A stretch of DNA of 64,000 nt from Meandrina meandrites (Eukaryota > Cnidaria > Anthozoa > Scleractinia > Meandrinidae). Numbering within the stretch: the first letter of the stretch is position 1; every line of letters begins with the position of its first letter. Shown here in pieces: positions 24,131 through 34,300 of this stretch. The translations under genes and the position numbers were made by a program. The stretch covers positions 55,685,150-55,749,149 of the forward strand of contig OY855903.1 in NCBI GenBank assembly GCA_963693305.1. Reading direction: 5' to 3'. The notes under the pieces are model-generated. The model had not been told where the DNA came from, searched no databases, and was given only the letters and a program-made list of their open reading frames with translations.

Positions 24131-24762
24131 AGACGGAATCCACCAGGAAGTCGAGTAATATTTATTTAAGTTGGACAAAAATCGAGTACCAGAATAATTT
24201 AAATCCTATTGCGTTATTTTCTACCCTAAATAAAAGGTAAAGATGTAAGTAATAATCCCTGGTAACACCGACAACAACTTCTTATCAGAGTCTTAGAAAA
24301 CGAATTTCAAAGTTCACAAGGTATAGGCAAATTCTCACGTGCAGCCATTTTGTAAAATCGTCTTAAAGCGATTCAGTGGAATTCAGTGGGAAATTCGAAA
24401 TTTGTTTTCGGTGTTTGGTGTTGTTAGAAAAGATTTCTTTTGATCAGATATTTGAAGCAGCAACACTAAAGTTTGCAATAAGGTGTAGATGATTTTGGTA
24501 CAACAATTTCTTATCAGAGCCTGAGAAAATGAAATTCAAAGTTCACAAGGCCTTGAGTATAGGCAAAAGCTCACGTCTTTTTAAGCGATTTAGTGGAATT
24601 CAGCGGAACTTCGAAATCGGTTTTCGATGTTTGGTGTTGTTAGAAAAGATTTCTTTTGATAAGATATTTGAAGCAGTAACACAAAAGCTTGCAATAAGGT
24701 GTAAATAATTTTGGTACATAATTTTGTCCAATAACTACTCGAAGTCCTGGCGGATTCCGTCT
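24131..24762. mobile_element. MITE with AGACGGAATCC termini and internal tandem duplication
   Basis: Inverted ends AGACGGAATCCACCAGGA / rc AGACGGAATCCGCCAGGA are flanked by TA at both sides. Inside, a unit of about 229 bp is repeated twice (from about 24273 and about 24502), including TGTTAGAAAAGATTTCTTTT. No transposase frame is present. Confidence 0.7.
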
Positions 24763-25327
24763 TAAAAGCTAAACTAGTTTGGCCAACCTCGTTCCCAGGG
24801 ATATTTTTCATGAGCTTCTGTAGTTGTGATTTTTCCAATGTTTATACGGTTTTTAGGGAAAAAATACAGACAAGAAAGTTACCGAAATCAGAGTGAATTA
24901 TTCAGGCAAATATATCGCAAAACGTTTACTGAAGTAATCGCTGGCGAACCACTTCTCCAAGCTATCAACTTGTTAGACTACAAGTCAACTTTTTGTTCCT
25001 GAAGTCCTACACGCGACCTCTAAAATTAAAATTGTGCAAATCAGGGGAAAAACAAGGAGGAATGATTCGCATAATTCACATTCGTGTTTCCGCGTCGCTA
25101 GGAAAAGAAAGGGACTACTTGCACTCTACTAGCCTGCGTGCAGACGTCTCTGGGATACTTTTGAGAGTCATAATTGATTCTGCGAGTAGTCCCATAATTT
25201 CCGCCTTTAACTGAAGGCAAAAAAAAATAAACCAACCCACCAACCCAGAACGAGGACGAATACACTTTGTAAGACTTGAGAATGCGAACACGAACTCCGC
25301 GCTCTACCCCGCTAATTGCAAATGCGC

Positions 25328-25450
25328 TCAACCGTCTATTAGAGAGGACTGAGAATGGTAAATCCGAGACTCGCCGAGACGCCGAGACCCTGGGTTGAAA
25401 ATCTGATCCCGAGACTTCGTTCTCAAAAGGATCCGAGCCCGAGACCCACA
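25328..25450 (-). repeat. Fragment of the TCTCGG-rich element family
   Basis: GAGACTCGCCGAGACGCCGAGAC and GATCCGAGCCCGAGAC are reverse complements of the words found in 11204-11723. The termini are not clear. Confidence 0.5.
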
Positions 25451-25948
25451 AGGGAAAAGGAACCGTCGCCGGACGTAACTTAAAAAGTTATCGTTCACTT
25501 TTGAAAGAGACTCGGAACGCTATCGCTATTTCGTTTTAATTTCAATCTATAGTTAAACTAGCTAATAATAATTAGCAGCTTTGTGTTACTTATGACTGGT
25601 TTGAGTGGATTTACGAGAGCGATCGATCGTGAACGGCGATAACGGAAGTGTATCTCACTGATGGATTTACTTCATCGAAACTAATCACTTGTCTTTTTTA
25701 CAGTATCTAATTAGTCGAAGGCAGAAAGTTATTAAAAGATAACAAAGGCCAAGGCGACTGATGGAATATATTTAACATGCATATGACAATTTTCGAAACT
25801 AGCTCCCGCTTGCCCTACACCAAGCTTCTAATAAAATGCGGTAAAAACGAACTTAGAATCTTACTGGAAAAGACAACCATAACCATCGTTCCGTAGCTTA
25901 GAGGATGTAGAAACATTGGGAAAATTTGAAGACTCGGCGGCAATTCTA

Positions 25949-26048
25949 GCCTGCGAATACAGCCGCCTCTCACTCGCTCCAGCTACTACGTGCGAAACGT
26001 TTCACACCTAATAGCGGGAGCGAGTGAGAGGGGGCTGTATTCGAAGGC
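25949..26048. mobile_element. Hairpin MITE GCCTGCGAATACAGCC, copy 1
   Basis: The left arm GCCTGCGAATACAGCCGCC and its right inverted partner are flanked by TA (25947-25948 and 26049-26050). The arms are about 35 bp. Confidence 0.7.
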
Positions 26049-26079
26049 TACGGCAATTCGTCCTACACTGCGAAATCTA

Positions 26080-26173
26080 GCCTGCGAATACAGCCGCCTC
26101 TCATCGCTCCCGGCCGGTTTGGCGTTTCGCACGTAGTAGCGGGAGCGAGTGAGAGGCGGCTGTATTCGCAGGC
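26080..26173. mobile_element. Hairpin MITE GCCTGCGAATACAGCC, copy 2
   Basis: A second copy of the same hairpin, 31 bases further on, again flanked by TA. The right arm GAGTGAGAGGCGGCTG is a perfect match to the left end. Confidence 0.75.
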
Positions 26174-26539
26174 TATGCGAAATCCAACAGCGAAATCTAC
26201 AGCCGTTGGTTAGGTGACTTCGGTCCTCAGAAGTATGCGACACCTCACCCTTTAATTTGGTAGGCCTCTTACCTGCATATTTATTTTTGTTTTTTGTTTT
26301 TTTTTCAGAAACTTATTTCTAAAATCTGGCAAGGAGCAATTCTAGCTACGGTTATAAGTGATCTACGCGGGAAAATCGCTGAAATCGGAGCAATGTAGTA
26401 TTCTAGACTTTCGCTTCCCGACTGCGATGATCAACTTTTTACCACGGCTTGTTTGATTCATCTAGGCTTCGAGCACACCGGTCACCAACCTCCATAACGT
26501 CTCCACAAAACGGCCTGACAGCAATTACAGTCTAATTGC

Positions 26540-26655
26540 GAGACTTCGAGACCCTTCAATTTTGAGGGAAATTCTGAGTTGCCGAGGCTTTATTTTGAGA
26601 CTCCGAGACTTCCGACACTTTCGAGACTTAACAAAATTTTGCCGAGACTGATGAA
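26540..26655. repeat. Decayed copy of the GAGACT/TCTCGG element family
   Basis: Repeated CGAGACTT, GACTCCGAGACTT and GCCGAGACT words match the 11204-11723 family with more substitutions. Confidence 0.35.
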
Positions 26656-26659
26656 TTCT

Positions 26660-27241
26660 ATATGGACCATGCATTCTACACCCGTTCTGTTCTACGGGCT
26701 AGCTTCGGTAACTTGTAGTAGGGTTATTCATCAGTTTAAGACAAAAATTGTGTGGCCCACCAAGTCAGGGCTCCACGGACTGTATGTCCGATTATCATTA
26801 TTCTCATTGTTCATAACAATGTAAGAAAATCGAGTCATAGTTTGGTTTATCAAGCTAAGGAGACGCATCATTTTCTCCCATTTCATTTTGCATCAAAAAA
26901 TTAAAATCAAATTATCTTATGCCTACAGTGACGCTGGATTACAGCTATTCAAAACGGCAACAGAAAAATAAACTACGTGGCTGACCGGGTTAATATTTTA
27001 ACTCTAATGTGTTGACATAAAATAACTGATTTATTTGCACATGACGACAACTTTTCCTGTTATCAACAATAGAAATTGAAAGGTCTATTAACCCTCCGCT
27101 GTTAGGTCATCGCTAGCAACCAAAGAATCTTGACATGTTTGCCATACACATGAAAAGTGAAACGTAAAAAACGATTTTACTTGATGGAACAGTAGCGGCT
27201 GAGAGATAATTGTAAAAATTGCTGAGGCTTTTATCACAAAG
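26660..27241. other. Region upstream of the orphan LRR first exon
   Basis: No exon or repeat is recognised. A promoter for the exon at 27242 would be expected here, but no TATA box can be named with confidence. Confidence 0.3.
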
Positions 27242-27534
27242 ATGCGTTGCCTCTTCGAGAAACTATTGAAGCTATTTACAGCTATGGTAGTGGTCTCAAA
27301 AGAAGCCGGAGCGATCCCTTACCACGGCTCGCAAAAATATATCGGCTATAATTACTGGACGCGACGATATCCATCTTTAGAATACACTGACTGGGATGGT
27401 TTTTGGAACAATTATTACAGCGGACGAACTCAATATAAACGATCGTCTTCCGAAATGTCTGGACAGCAGTGCACGGGCTGTCAATGTGATACTTTCACGG
27501 AAGAGCTGAGATGTTTTGGTAACCCCAACAAATT
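27242..27534 (+). CDS. Orphan first exon: signal peptide plus LRR N-cap (exon A)
   Basis: An ATG-started frame of 97 codons ends in TT at a consensus donor (gtaagt), phase 2. It encodes a hydrophobic N-terminus, the segment RRYPSLEYTDWDGFWN..Y..GRTQYKR, and an LRR N-cap with the pattern CxxCxCx(8)C. It is a clear paralogue of the first exon of the big LRR gene at 31027-31328, with the same final phase. No LRR exon is visible between 27535 and 31026. It could be an alternative first exon splicing into the LRR array at 33207, or the remains of a tandem gene copy. Among 30 compared codons around YTDWDGFWN, I count 12 silent and 5 replacement differences, which favours protein-level constraint. 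Confidence 0.7.
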
Positions 27535-28594
27535 GTAAGTACCATTATACTCGGTGACCTTATTGAAATAACCTTACAAGACAGGGAAAATATTAAATAA
27601 CAATTGCATCACATAGCTGTAATGAATGGAATATTTAATTAATCTTGAAAAGCAAAGATTTGCTTCAAGATTTCAACGTGTGTAATTATCTGTTGAAATA
27701 TTGTGTGCTTGTTCGCAATGTGGCAAATTCTCCGACGGATTTCCCGGTTTCCCAAACAACGACACCTTCCTGAATTGAAGACATACATTTACATAAGTAT
27801 TATATGCTCGTGGCTGTGACAATCTCAAAGCTGCTTAAACGCGTAATCTTATATATTTTTTTCTCTCTTTCGTTTCCAAAGCCGCAATTAGTATAACGAC
27901 TTTATAAGCGATTTGACATTTCGTGTCAGCAAAATGTATTTCGCGAGCTCTCTGATAAGAAAATTTGCATAAAACATAATACTCCAACGAAATTTTCGAG
28001 TTTCATCCGTTTTAGCGAAGTGAATTTTATTCGATACTTCGAGTCTCTCAGAGAGGCCATAACAATATGTTCCTGGCCAGGTTAAATATGTGGATTTATT
28101 TAATGAGTAACAAGACTGATAAAAAAAAAGTGAATGGCGAAATGCAGGATCATGCAGCTTTAGGGTTCTTATACTTCGCCTATAAACATAGGAGAAGAGC
28201 GTTTGCTATGATTTTTAAGCCCGTTTCATTATTGTTCCCTGCGTAATCGCTTATACAGTACCTGCTACTGAGTTCCGAGATCAATAGGACCAAAAAATTT
28301 GGGGCACGTACGATCTATTTGACTCTAATTAATGCGCCGTGTGACCAGGTGAAGTGGCTCGTTTCCAGCCATGGTTCTCGCAAATAGCAACAGTATAGCT
28401 TCGATTATATTAGGCCGTCCAGTAGTGCGGAACTGCACCACGGAAGTGCATATGCACATGCACTCCCGGCCCAGACAGCACAGGGGGTGGGGGGGGGGGA
28501 GGTCCAAGGCGGTCAACATAGTACAGTAGTAGTAGGTAATTGCTAATAATTTTCATATGTTTGATGGAAATACCGTGTCTAAATGAAGTGATCT
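27535..28594. other. Intron or intergenic DNA, nothing recognised
   Basis: No LRR-type exon (72-nt, phase 2) was found here on either strand. Confidence 0.4.
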
Positions 28595-28689
28595 TATCGT
28601 ATCGTATCGTATCGTATCGTATCGTATCGTATCGTATCGTATCGTATCGTATCGTATCGTATCGTATCGTATCGAATCGTATCGTATCG
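28595..28689. repeat. ATCGT pentanucleotide microsatellite
   Basis: About 19 ATCGT units in a row with one interruption (ATCGA). The minus-strand open frame that crosses it is an artefact of the repeat. Confidence 0.9.
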
Positions 28690-28959
28690 ATTCATATTTG
28701 GTGAACTCAGCCGTCCGCCACCCCAAGAATCTGCCTCTTTCAGACAGTCGCTTGCAAAAAGACTCTTCTTGCAATATTGGTTTTCTTGCTGCGTGGCTCC
28801 TCACTTTTCACAATTTATTTATTTTAATTTCTATTTTTACAATATATAGTGGACTTGCCCGCAGGTAGCAGTGGTTTATCTAGGCGGGTCAGTCTTACAA
28901 ACTGCAAACCCGTGTTATTGGTTTTCGTCAGCTTTCCTCGAGTGAAAAATTCGCCCAGC

Positions 28960-29175
28960 ATGGTGGAAAAAGTTCTCTACGAAGACGTCTCAGACAAAAT
29001 TCTCGCTAAAGCAGCGGAAAATGTGGAAGTTAATAGTTGTAACTTAGAAAGGAAAGAAAAAGAAGAGAAAAAATTCGGAAACCGTTTTGTGGAACCTTCT
29101 TAAGACGACCTGGACAAAATGTGCAAGCGACAAAAAAAAAACAGCAAAATGGGGTGTAAATATTTTTGAAGTTAA
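28960..29175 (+). pseudogene. Possible fragment of a Crypton/tyrosine-recombinase-like gene N-terminus
   Basis: The frame around FGNRFVEP, then DDLDKMC, and after a shift KKKTAKWGVNIFE resembles the stretch ("...NTK..T.WAV..F..W") that precedes tyrosine recombinase domains of Crypton-derived genes. A stop follows VEPS and a frameshift falls in the A run, so it is broken. No recombinase core is found afterwards. The assignment rests on a short motif from memory and is weak. Confidence 0.28.
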
Positions 29176-29179
29176 GGAT

Positions 29180-30333
29180 ACAACAAGAAAAAACAATTAA
29201 CTGTTCAACTGAACCATTTATTACAACTGTCTGCACATTTGCAACAATTTTCACCGAGAAAAGTAAACAAATACAACGATAAACAAAATGCATGGCTGGA
29301 AAACAGCATTTACAAAATAAGCACTTAACAACGAGAAAATTCAGTGTTCCGTTTAAATAAAAAAAATTCATTACCGTAGATCTATACCAACCATTCTGTT
29401 AGAGCTACGGCAATTACCTTATGGTCTGATGCACAGATTTCCTCCGGTCACATAATAAATATATCAGGTCACCGCAAAGAAGACAGCATCAAGCACTATA
29501 ACACGAGGTCTTCGGCAAATCAACTTCGCCTGTGCTCAGATGTCCTGTCGCGGCGTGTTCTGGTTCCTCGCCTTCTACAAGCACTTCAGACCCATCGCTG
29601 CAGGCTGCATCGCTTTTTCCACTGCAAATATCAGTTCCTTCCATTACAATACCTACAATTTCGCAGCAGTTCCAACAGCAACAGCAAGCGGTGGCATTTT
29701 TATTTAATGCTAATTTCAAAATGTAAATGTTTATCTAAACAAAAAATTCATAGTGGCTTTCAGTTCTGTTCAATTTGCTGTGTAAATTTTGTGAGCTTGA
29801 CATAAGTTTTTTTATATAATCGGTGTACTTTTTCAGCATTCATTACCTGTGTTGTTTTGATATCGATGTTTTTCCTCCTTCATCGAATTCCCCAGAAGCG
29901 AAGTTGCAAAATAAATCCTGCAACGTAATTGTCCTATCCACTACAGACCTAGTGTAACAAGGCTTTAAAATTTTAGCCTGAGTTCGAATTAAAACACACA
30001 CAAAAGCCATCCCTTAATTTAGCGTTTTCTCCTGTTGGTTTTTGTTCGTACAAACATTACCAATAACAAATATTAAAAAAGAGAGGCGGCCCCCAAAAAT
30101 GATGCAGGTGGGGACGAGAAACATTTGTTTTTGTTTGTTTTGTTTTTTTACTTGGCCTTAGGCTTCTTTATTTGTTAAGTATACGAATGATTGTTGCATA
30201 GACAAGCGGACAACTCTTCTGAAATTGTCAATAAACATACTAGACGGAATTAAGTGAGTCTGTTAGCACTATTGCAAGCTCTGTAGGTTCGACTGTTACC
30301 GGACGTTACGTTTTGAATATTCGGCAACTAGTT
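29180..30333. other. Intergenic DNA, no gene supported
   Basis: Short open frames on both strands near 29490-29720 are Ser/Gln/Cys-rich and overlap each other; none has a domain or splice context. Confidence 0.35.
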
Positions 30334-30335
30334 TA

Positions 30336-30716
30336 TCGTATTTACTCGATTAAACGCCGCCCTCGGACAAACGCCGCAGATGGAAGCAGAATTACCAATA
30401 AATGTCACCCTCGAATAATGCCCGTACCCAATGAGAAGAATCCTGCTTTTGTTCGAGGACAAGCAAAAAAAAGTAAGTACGGTATAACTCGGTCACCTAC
30501 AACAACTGTCCTTTCCTGTATAACAAGAAATATGATTTAAAATATAAGAAAAACATAAAATAAGAAATAGGATTTTAAGGAAAATAAAGTGACATGATTA
30601 AGAAATATGACTTTGAAATGAATTCGCCCTCGAATAAACACCGCCTCCGAATAAACGCCGCATCGAAAACGCTAAAAATAGAATAAACGCCGTTGTGTTT
30701 AATTGAGTAAATACGG
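30336..30716. mobile_element. MITE with CGTATTTACTC termini
   Basis: Inverted ends TCGTATTTACTCGATTAAAC and (rc) CCGTATTTACTCAATTAAAC are flanked by TA on both sides. AAACGCCGC words recur inside. A partial relative (TTTAATCGAGAAAACACGG) lies near 33119. Confidence 0.7.
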
Positions 30717-31026
30717 TATTTACAACATGAGTTTGGAAGGAGGTTAATTACGCAGGTCACGCATCTCACATCAAATATACTGTCTCATCCGGAATGAAAA
30801 TATTTGCAAAGGGATGACAGCCCAGATGCTCGTTTGCTCACGAAATGGCAGTTTTCCTGTATTGAACAAATGAATCTAACTCCCCTTTTACTTGCGTGTC
30901 ACTCAGCCTTAGCGATTAAGGAATCTTGAGAATTGACTCAGCTGCTGAGAAAAGAAAATTAGCTGCGTTAGTAGATGAGATAATCGTCATCGAAACATCT
31001 CAAGAGCTGTCCTGTTTGCCTCAACA

Positions 31027-31328
31027 ATGGTTGCCCGAAACAGAATATCTTTGATACTACCAGTCATTTTTATCGTAACAACGAGGCTCGCCGTATCCGT
31101 ACCCTACCATGGTCAACAAATATTTCTCGGTTACTCGTATTGGAATGGAAGGTATCCCTCTTTGGGATACACGGACTGGGATGGTTTTTGGAATAAATAT
31201 AACAACGGAAGAACACAGTATAAACGTGCCTCGTCGGAGACTTCGGGGCTGGTCTGCGAACCCAAAGTCAGCTGTCTTTGTGACGACGCCATACAGGAAT
31301 TAGAGTGTCGTGGAACACCGTCAACATT
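31027..31328 (+). CDS. First exon (B): signal peptide, conserved segment, LRR N-cap
   Basis: The ATG at 31027 starts a hydrophobic signal (ISLILPVIFIVTTRLAVSV). After likely cleavage comes PYHGQQIFLGYSYW, GRYPSLGYTDWDGFWN and GRTQYKR, closely shared with exon A. KR before ASSETS is a possible dibasic cleavage site. The N-cap Cys pattern is C-x5-CxC-x8-C. The exon ends TT|gtgagt, phase 2, fitting the LRR exon at 33207. No LRR exon is seen in the 1.9 kb between. Confidence 0.8.
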
Positions 31329-34300
31329 GTGAGTTGGTCAGGCAATGTTGTCCTAAATATTTGCTAAATGTGCCTTTTTTCTTTAAACAAATTTTGAGTA
31401 TTATATTCTAAGATGCTGGTCAGTTATGCTATGTTGTACTTCAGCATTTAGTACACAGCTCGAGCGTTGGAATATGAGGCTATATTTAGATCAATGCACA
31501 ATCACCTACGCGGGGGATAAAAGAGCTGGCAGTGATGAAGTCGAAACATTTCAGTTTTATTTTTCGTTATATGTTTAGATGCAGAGGTACCACTAAATTA
31601 GTATTATTTATCACTAGGTAGTTTGACAACTGTTGATGCAAATCACGTCTGAAACGTTTTACTTATGCCTATTAATAATTGACAAGTAGAAAAACATCGA
31701 AACAAAAGATATTTTAAATTCGTTTTAAGAATTATAAAGCACAAGTAAGGTTATATGAAATGCATCACAGTGGAATCAACCTGAAATGTTCATTTAAATA
31801 CAGCACGTCGACTAGCTTGTTGCTCGAAATAACTGACTTAGTGAAAATATGAACTCGCAATTGACCTCGCTCCCAATGTGTGGCTTCATCGCGGAGGTCA
31901 CGGGTTCGAATCCCTTTGAAGCCCTGATTTTTTTTAGGCTTCTTTATTCCAATTGCTTACATTGGAAATTCACTGCGAAGATCACATATCACCTTCATAT
32001 ACAGCTATTTCAGATAACGTTGTCCGGATCAAAGCTGAAAGACAAGACTGAAAGGCAGTATGGGTAGAGGAAGAGAGCAACTGCACGTGCTGAATACTAA
32101 AATATATAGTGACATGACAAACGCGGATTTGCCCGTTTTCTTTCTTTTCAGACATGTGAAACAAGGTGCTTTTAACCACACTGAATTTAAGAAGTAAAGC
32201 TACAGAAAGGCCTCCTGAGAGGAAAAACAAACTCGTGAATTCTTCGCGTGCGAAATACAAATTTGTACATTTAATGAAGCTTATATGCAAATTTATAGTG
32301 AATACCCAGAACGCCATACGGTCTTGTCTTTTAGCTTTAATCTTTGACCCGACAACGTTAATTGAAATAGCTGTATATCCGCAGTTCATATATGAATCAT
32401 TTCATATACATTACATCATATCACTCCTTTCACGGGAAAATATGAACTCACAATTTATCTCGCTCCCAATGTGTGGCTTCATAGCTCAGTGGCTTCATAG
32501 CTCAGAGCATTGCACCGGTATCGCGGATGTCACGGGTTCGGATCCCTGATTTTTTTTTTTTTTTTTTTTTTCAGGCTTCTTTATTCCAATTGCTTAAATT
32601 GGAAATTCACTGCGAAGATCACATATCTCCTTCATATATATCCGCAGTTCATATATGAATCATTTCATATACATTACATCATTAGTGCTTTCTAATATAT
32701 ATTTTTTTAATTTTGCCGTACCGCTCAGCTGCCGCTCTGTAGTTTGAGTTTACAAACAAGATTTTGACGCCCCAGGTGGATCAATATATCCATCGACATA
32801 TTTAGCAGAACAAATCTTGTTGATGCCTAAGCATTGCGGATATGTTGTGCTCTAGTAGAGGCTAGGCTAGGATGCATGGTCGGATGCATACCGGAACCTG
32901 GGGAAAGGGAAGCACTGACGAAGTGTCTTGTCCAGGAACTCCATCAATACAACGGTCCCAGCCAGAGTTTGGACCTTGGGTCACTGGGCCCAGCCCGTAC
33001 CAGAACGTATCTCTGTGGGAGCGTATTCTCTCTATGACCCAACGGGTTCCAGATAAAAACTTAGTCGTCTTGCACAAGGTCGAGCACGGCGGTCGAGTTT
33101 TAAATAAAGTTCCAGGTATTTAATCGAGAAAACACGGTAAAAGTAAAATATAAGAGTTCCTACCATGCCGCTGATAAATATTTTTTATAACTTTGTTTGG
33201 TTACAGGACCGTAAGAAATAAAGTAATCAAGATCGTAAGAAATGGACAGTTGCTAAAAAGCCTTACAGAGATGTAAGTACTGATTAATTTCTGTCCAGTT
33301 TATAAACAGTTTCGTTTAATTAAAAAATGAACGTTAATTTGAAAACCTGCCAAACAGACCATCCTGTATAGAAACTTACTGAAAACGTTGAAGGAAAGGA
33401 CATAGATCGAGCAACGTTTCTTTAGTAAGGAAAGAGATATTACTGCCATAGTGTGACCCAAATCTTGTTTTGTACCAAAGTCAGGGGACCATTATTTTCA
33501 GTGGGATTTTGTTTGTATTCAATGCCAAAACCATATGTTTTTCAGGCCCCTACATACTTTATAGTAACTCACTGAATACTAATTGCTATGATAATTAAGT
33601 GTACAGTAGTCTGATGTGTTATATCATTTTCCCTTTTATCTTCATTAGCAAAATTTTTAATTCTCAACTACAAGACATTGAAGATGAGGCTTTCCACAAC
33701 TTGACGAAACTTCGAAAATTGTAAGTACATGCTTTCAACTTTTACAATGAAGTAAGTACACACTATTTTGTAAGATATGTTGTGTATTATTAATATAAAT
33801 GAAAAAAGTACACACTGTACGTTTACCAGAAGAAAGTTTGTAAAACCGCGATTTACATAAACGGACTGACCTTTTGTTCGTTAACAGGAATCTGGCCATG
33901 AACGAACTGAATGATTTTCCTGACCTGTCTACCAACGCAGCTCTAGAGGAACTGTAAGTGTAAAACTATGTTCAAAGGGTATGTAACGCTATCCATCGGA
34001 AACGCTTTACATTTCACTGTGAAGAAACTGGTAAAATTTTGCAGCAAAAGAACATTTTTAACAAACACAATGGCATGGCACAAGTGTGTGCCATTTGAAA
34101 ATTTCCCACCGGAACAGCCACGTATTTCATCTTGTAAACCCTGTTAATAAAATACTAATACAATGACACAATAAACTAAATTTTGTAATTTTAGATTGTT
34201 AGATTTTTAGCATTATTTTTAGTTCTCGATTGTATTTTATATTAGAGGGCCACTGGTTTGTCAGTTTTTTACTGTTATGTGTTTACCCTCTATAAATAAA

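Noticed and set aside
28595..28689. Pentanucleotide array considered as a CRISPR-like or telomeric array
   Set aside because: Five-base units with no spacers; an ordinary microsatellite in a eukaryotic genome.
32469..32545. Apparent tRNA gene with A and B boxes
   Set aside because: The A-box part is duplicated, no acceptor stem pairs, and the same unit with a T-rich tail and CAGGCTTCTTTATTCC recurs nearby, which marks a SINE.
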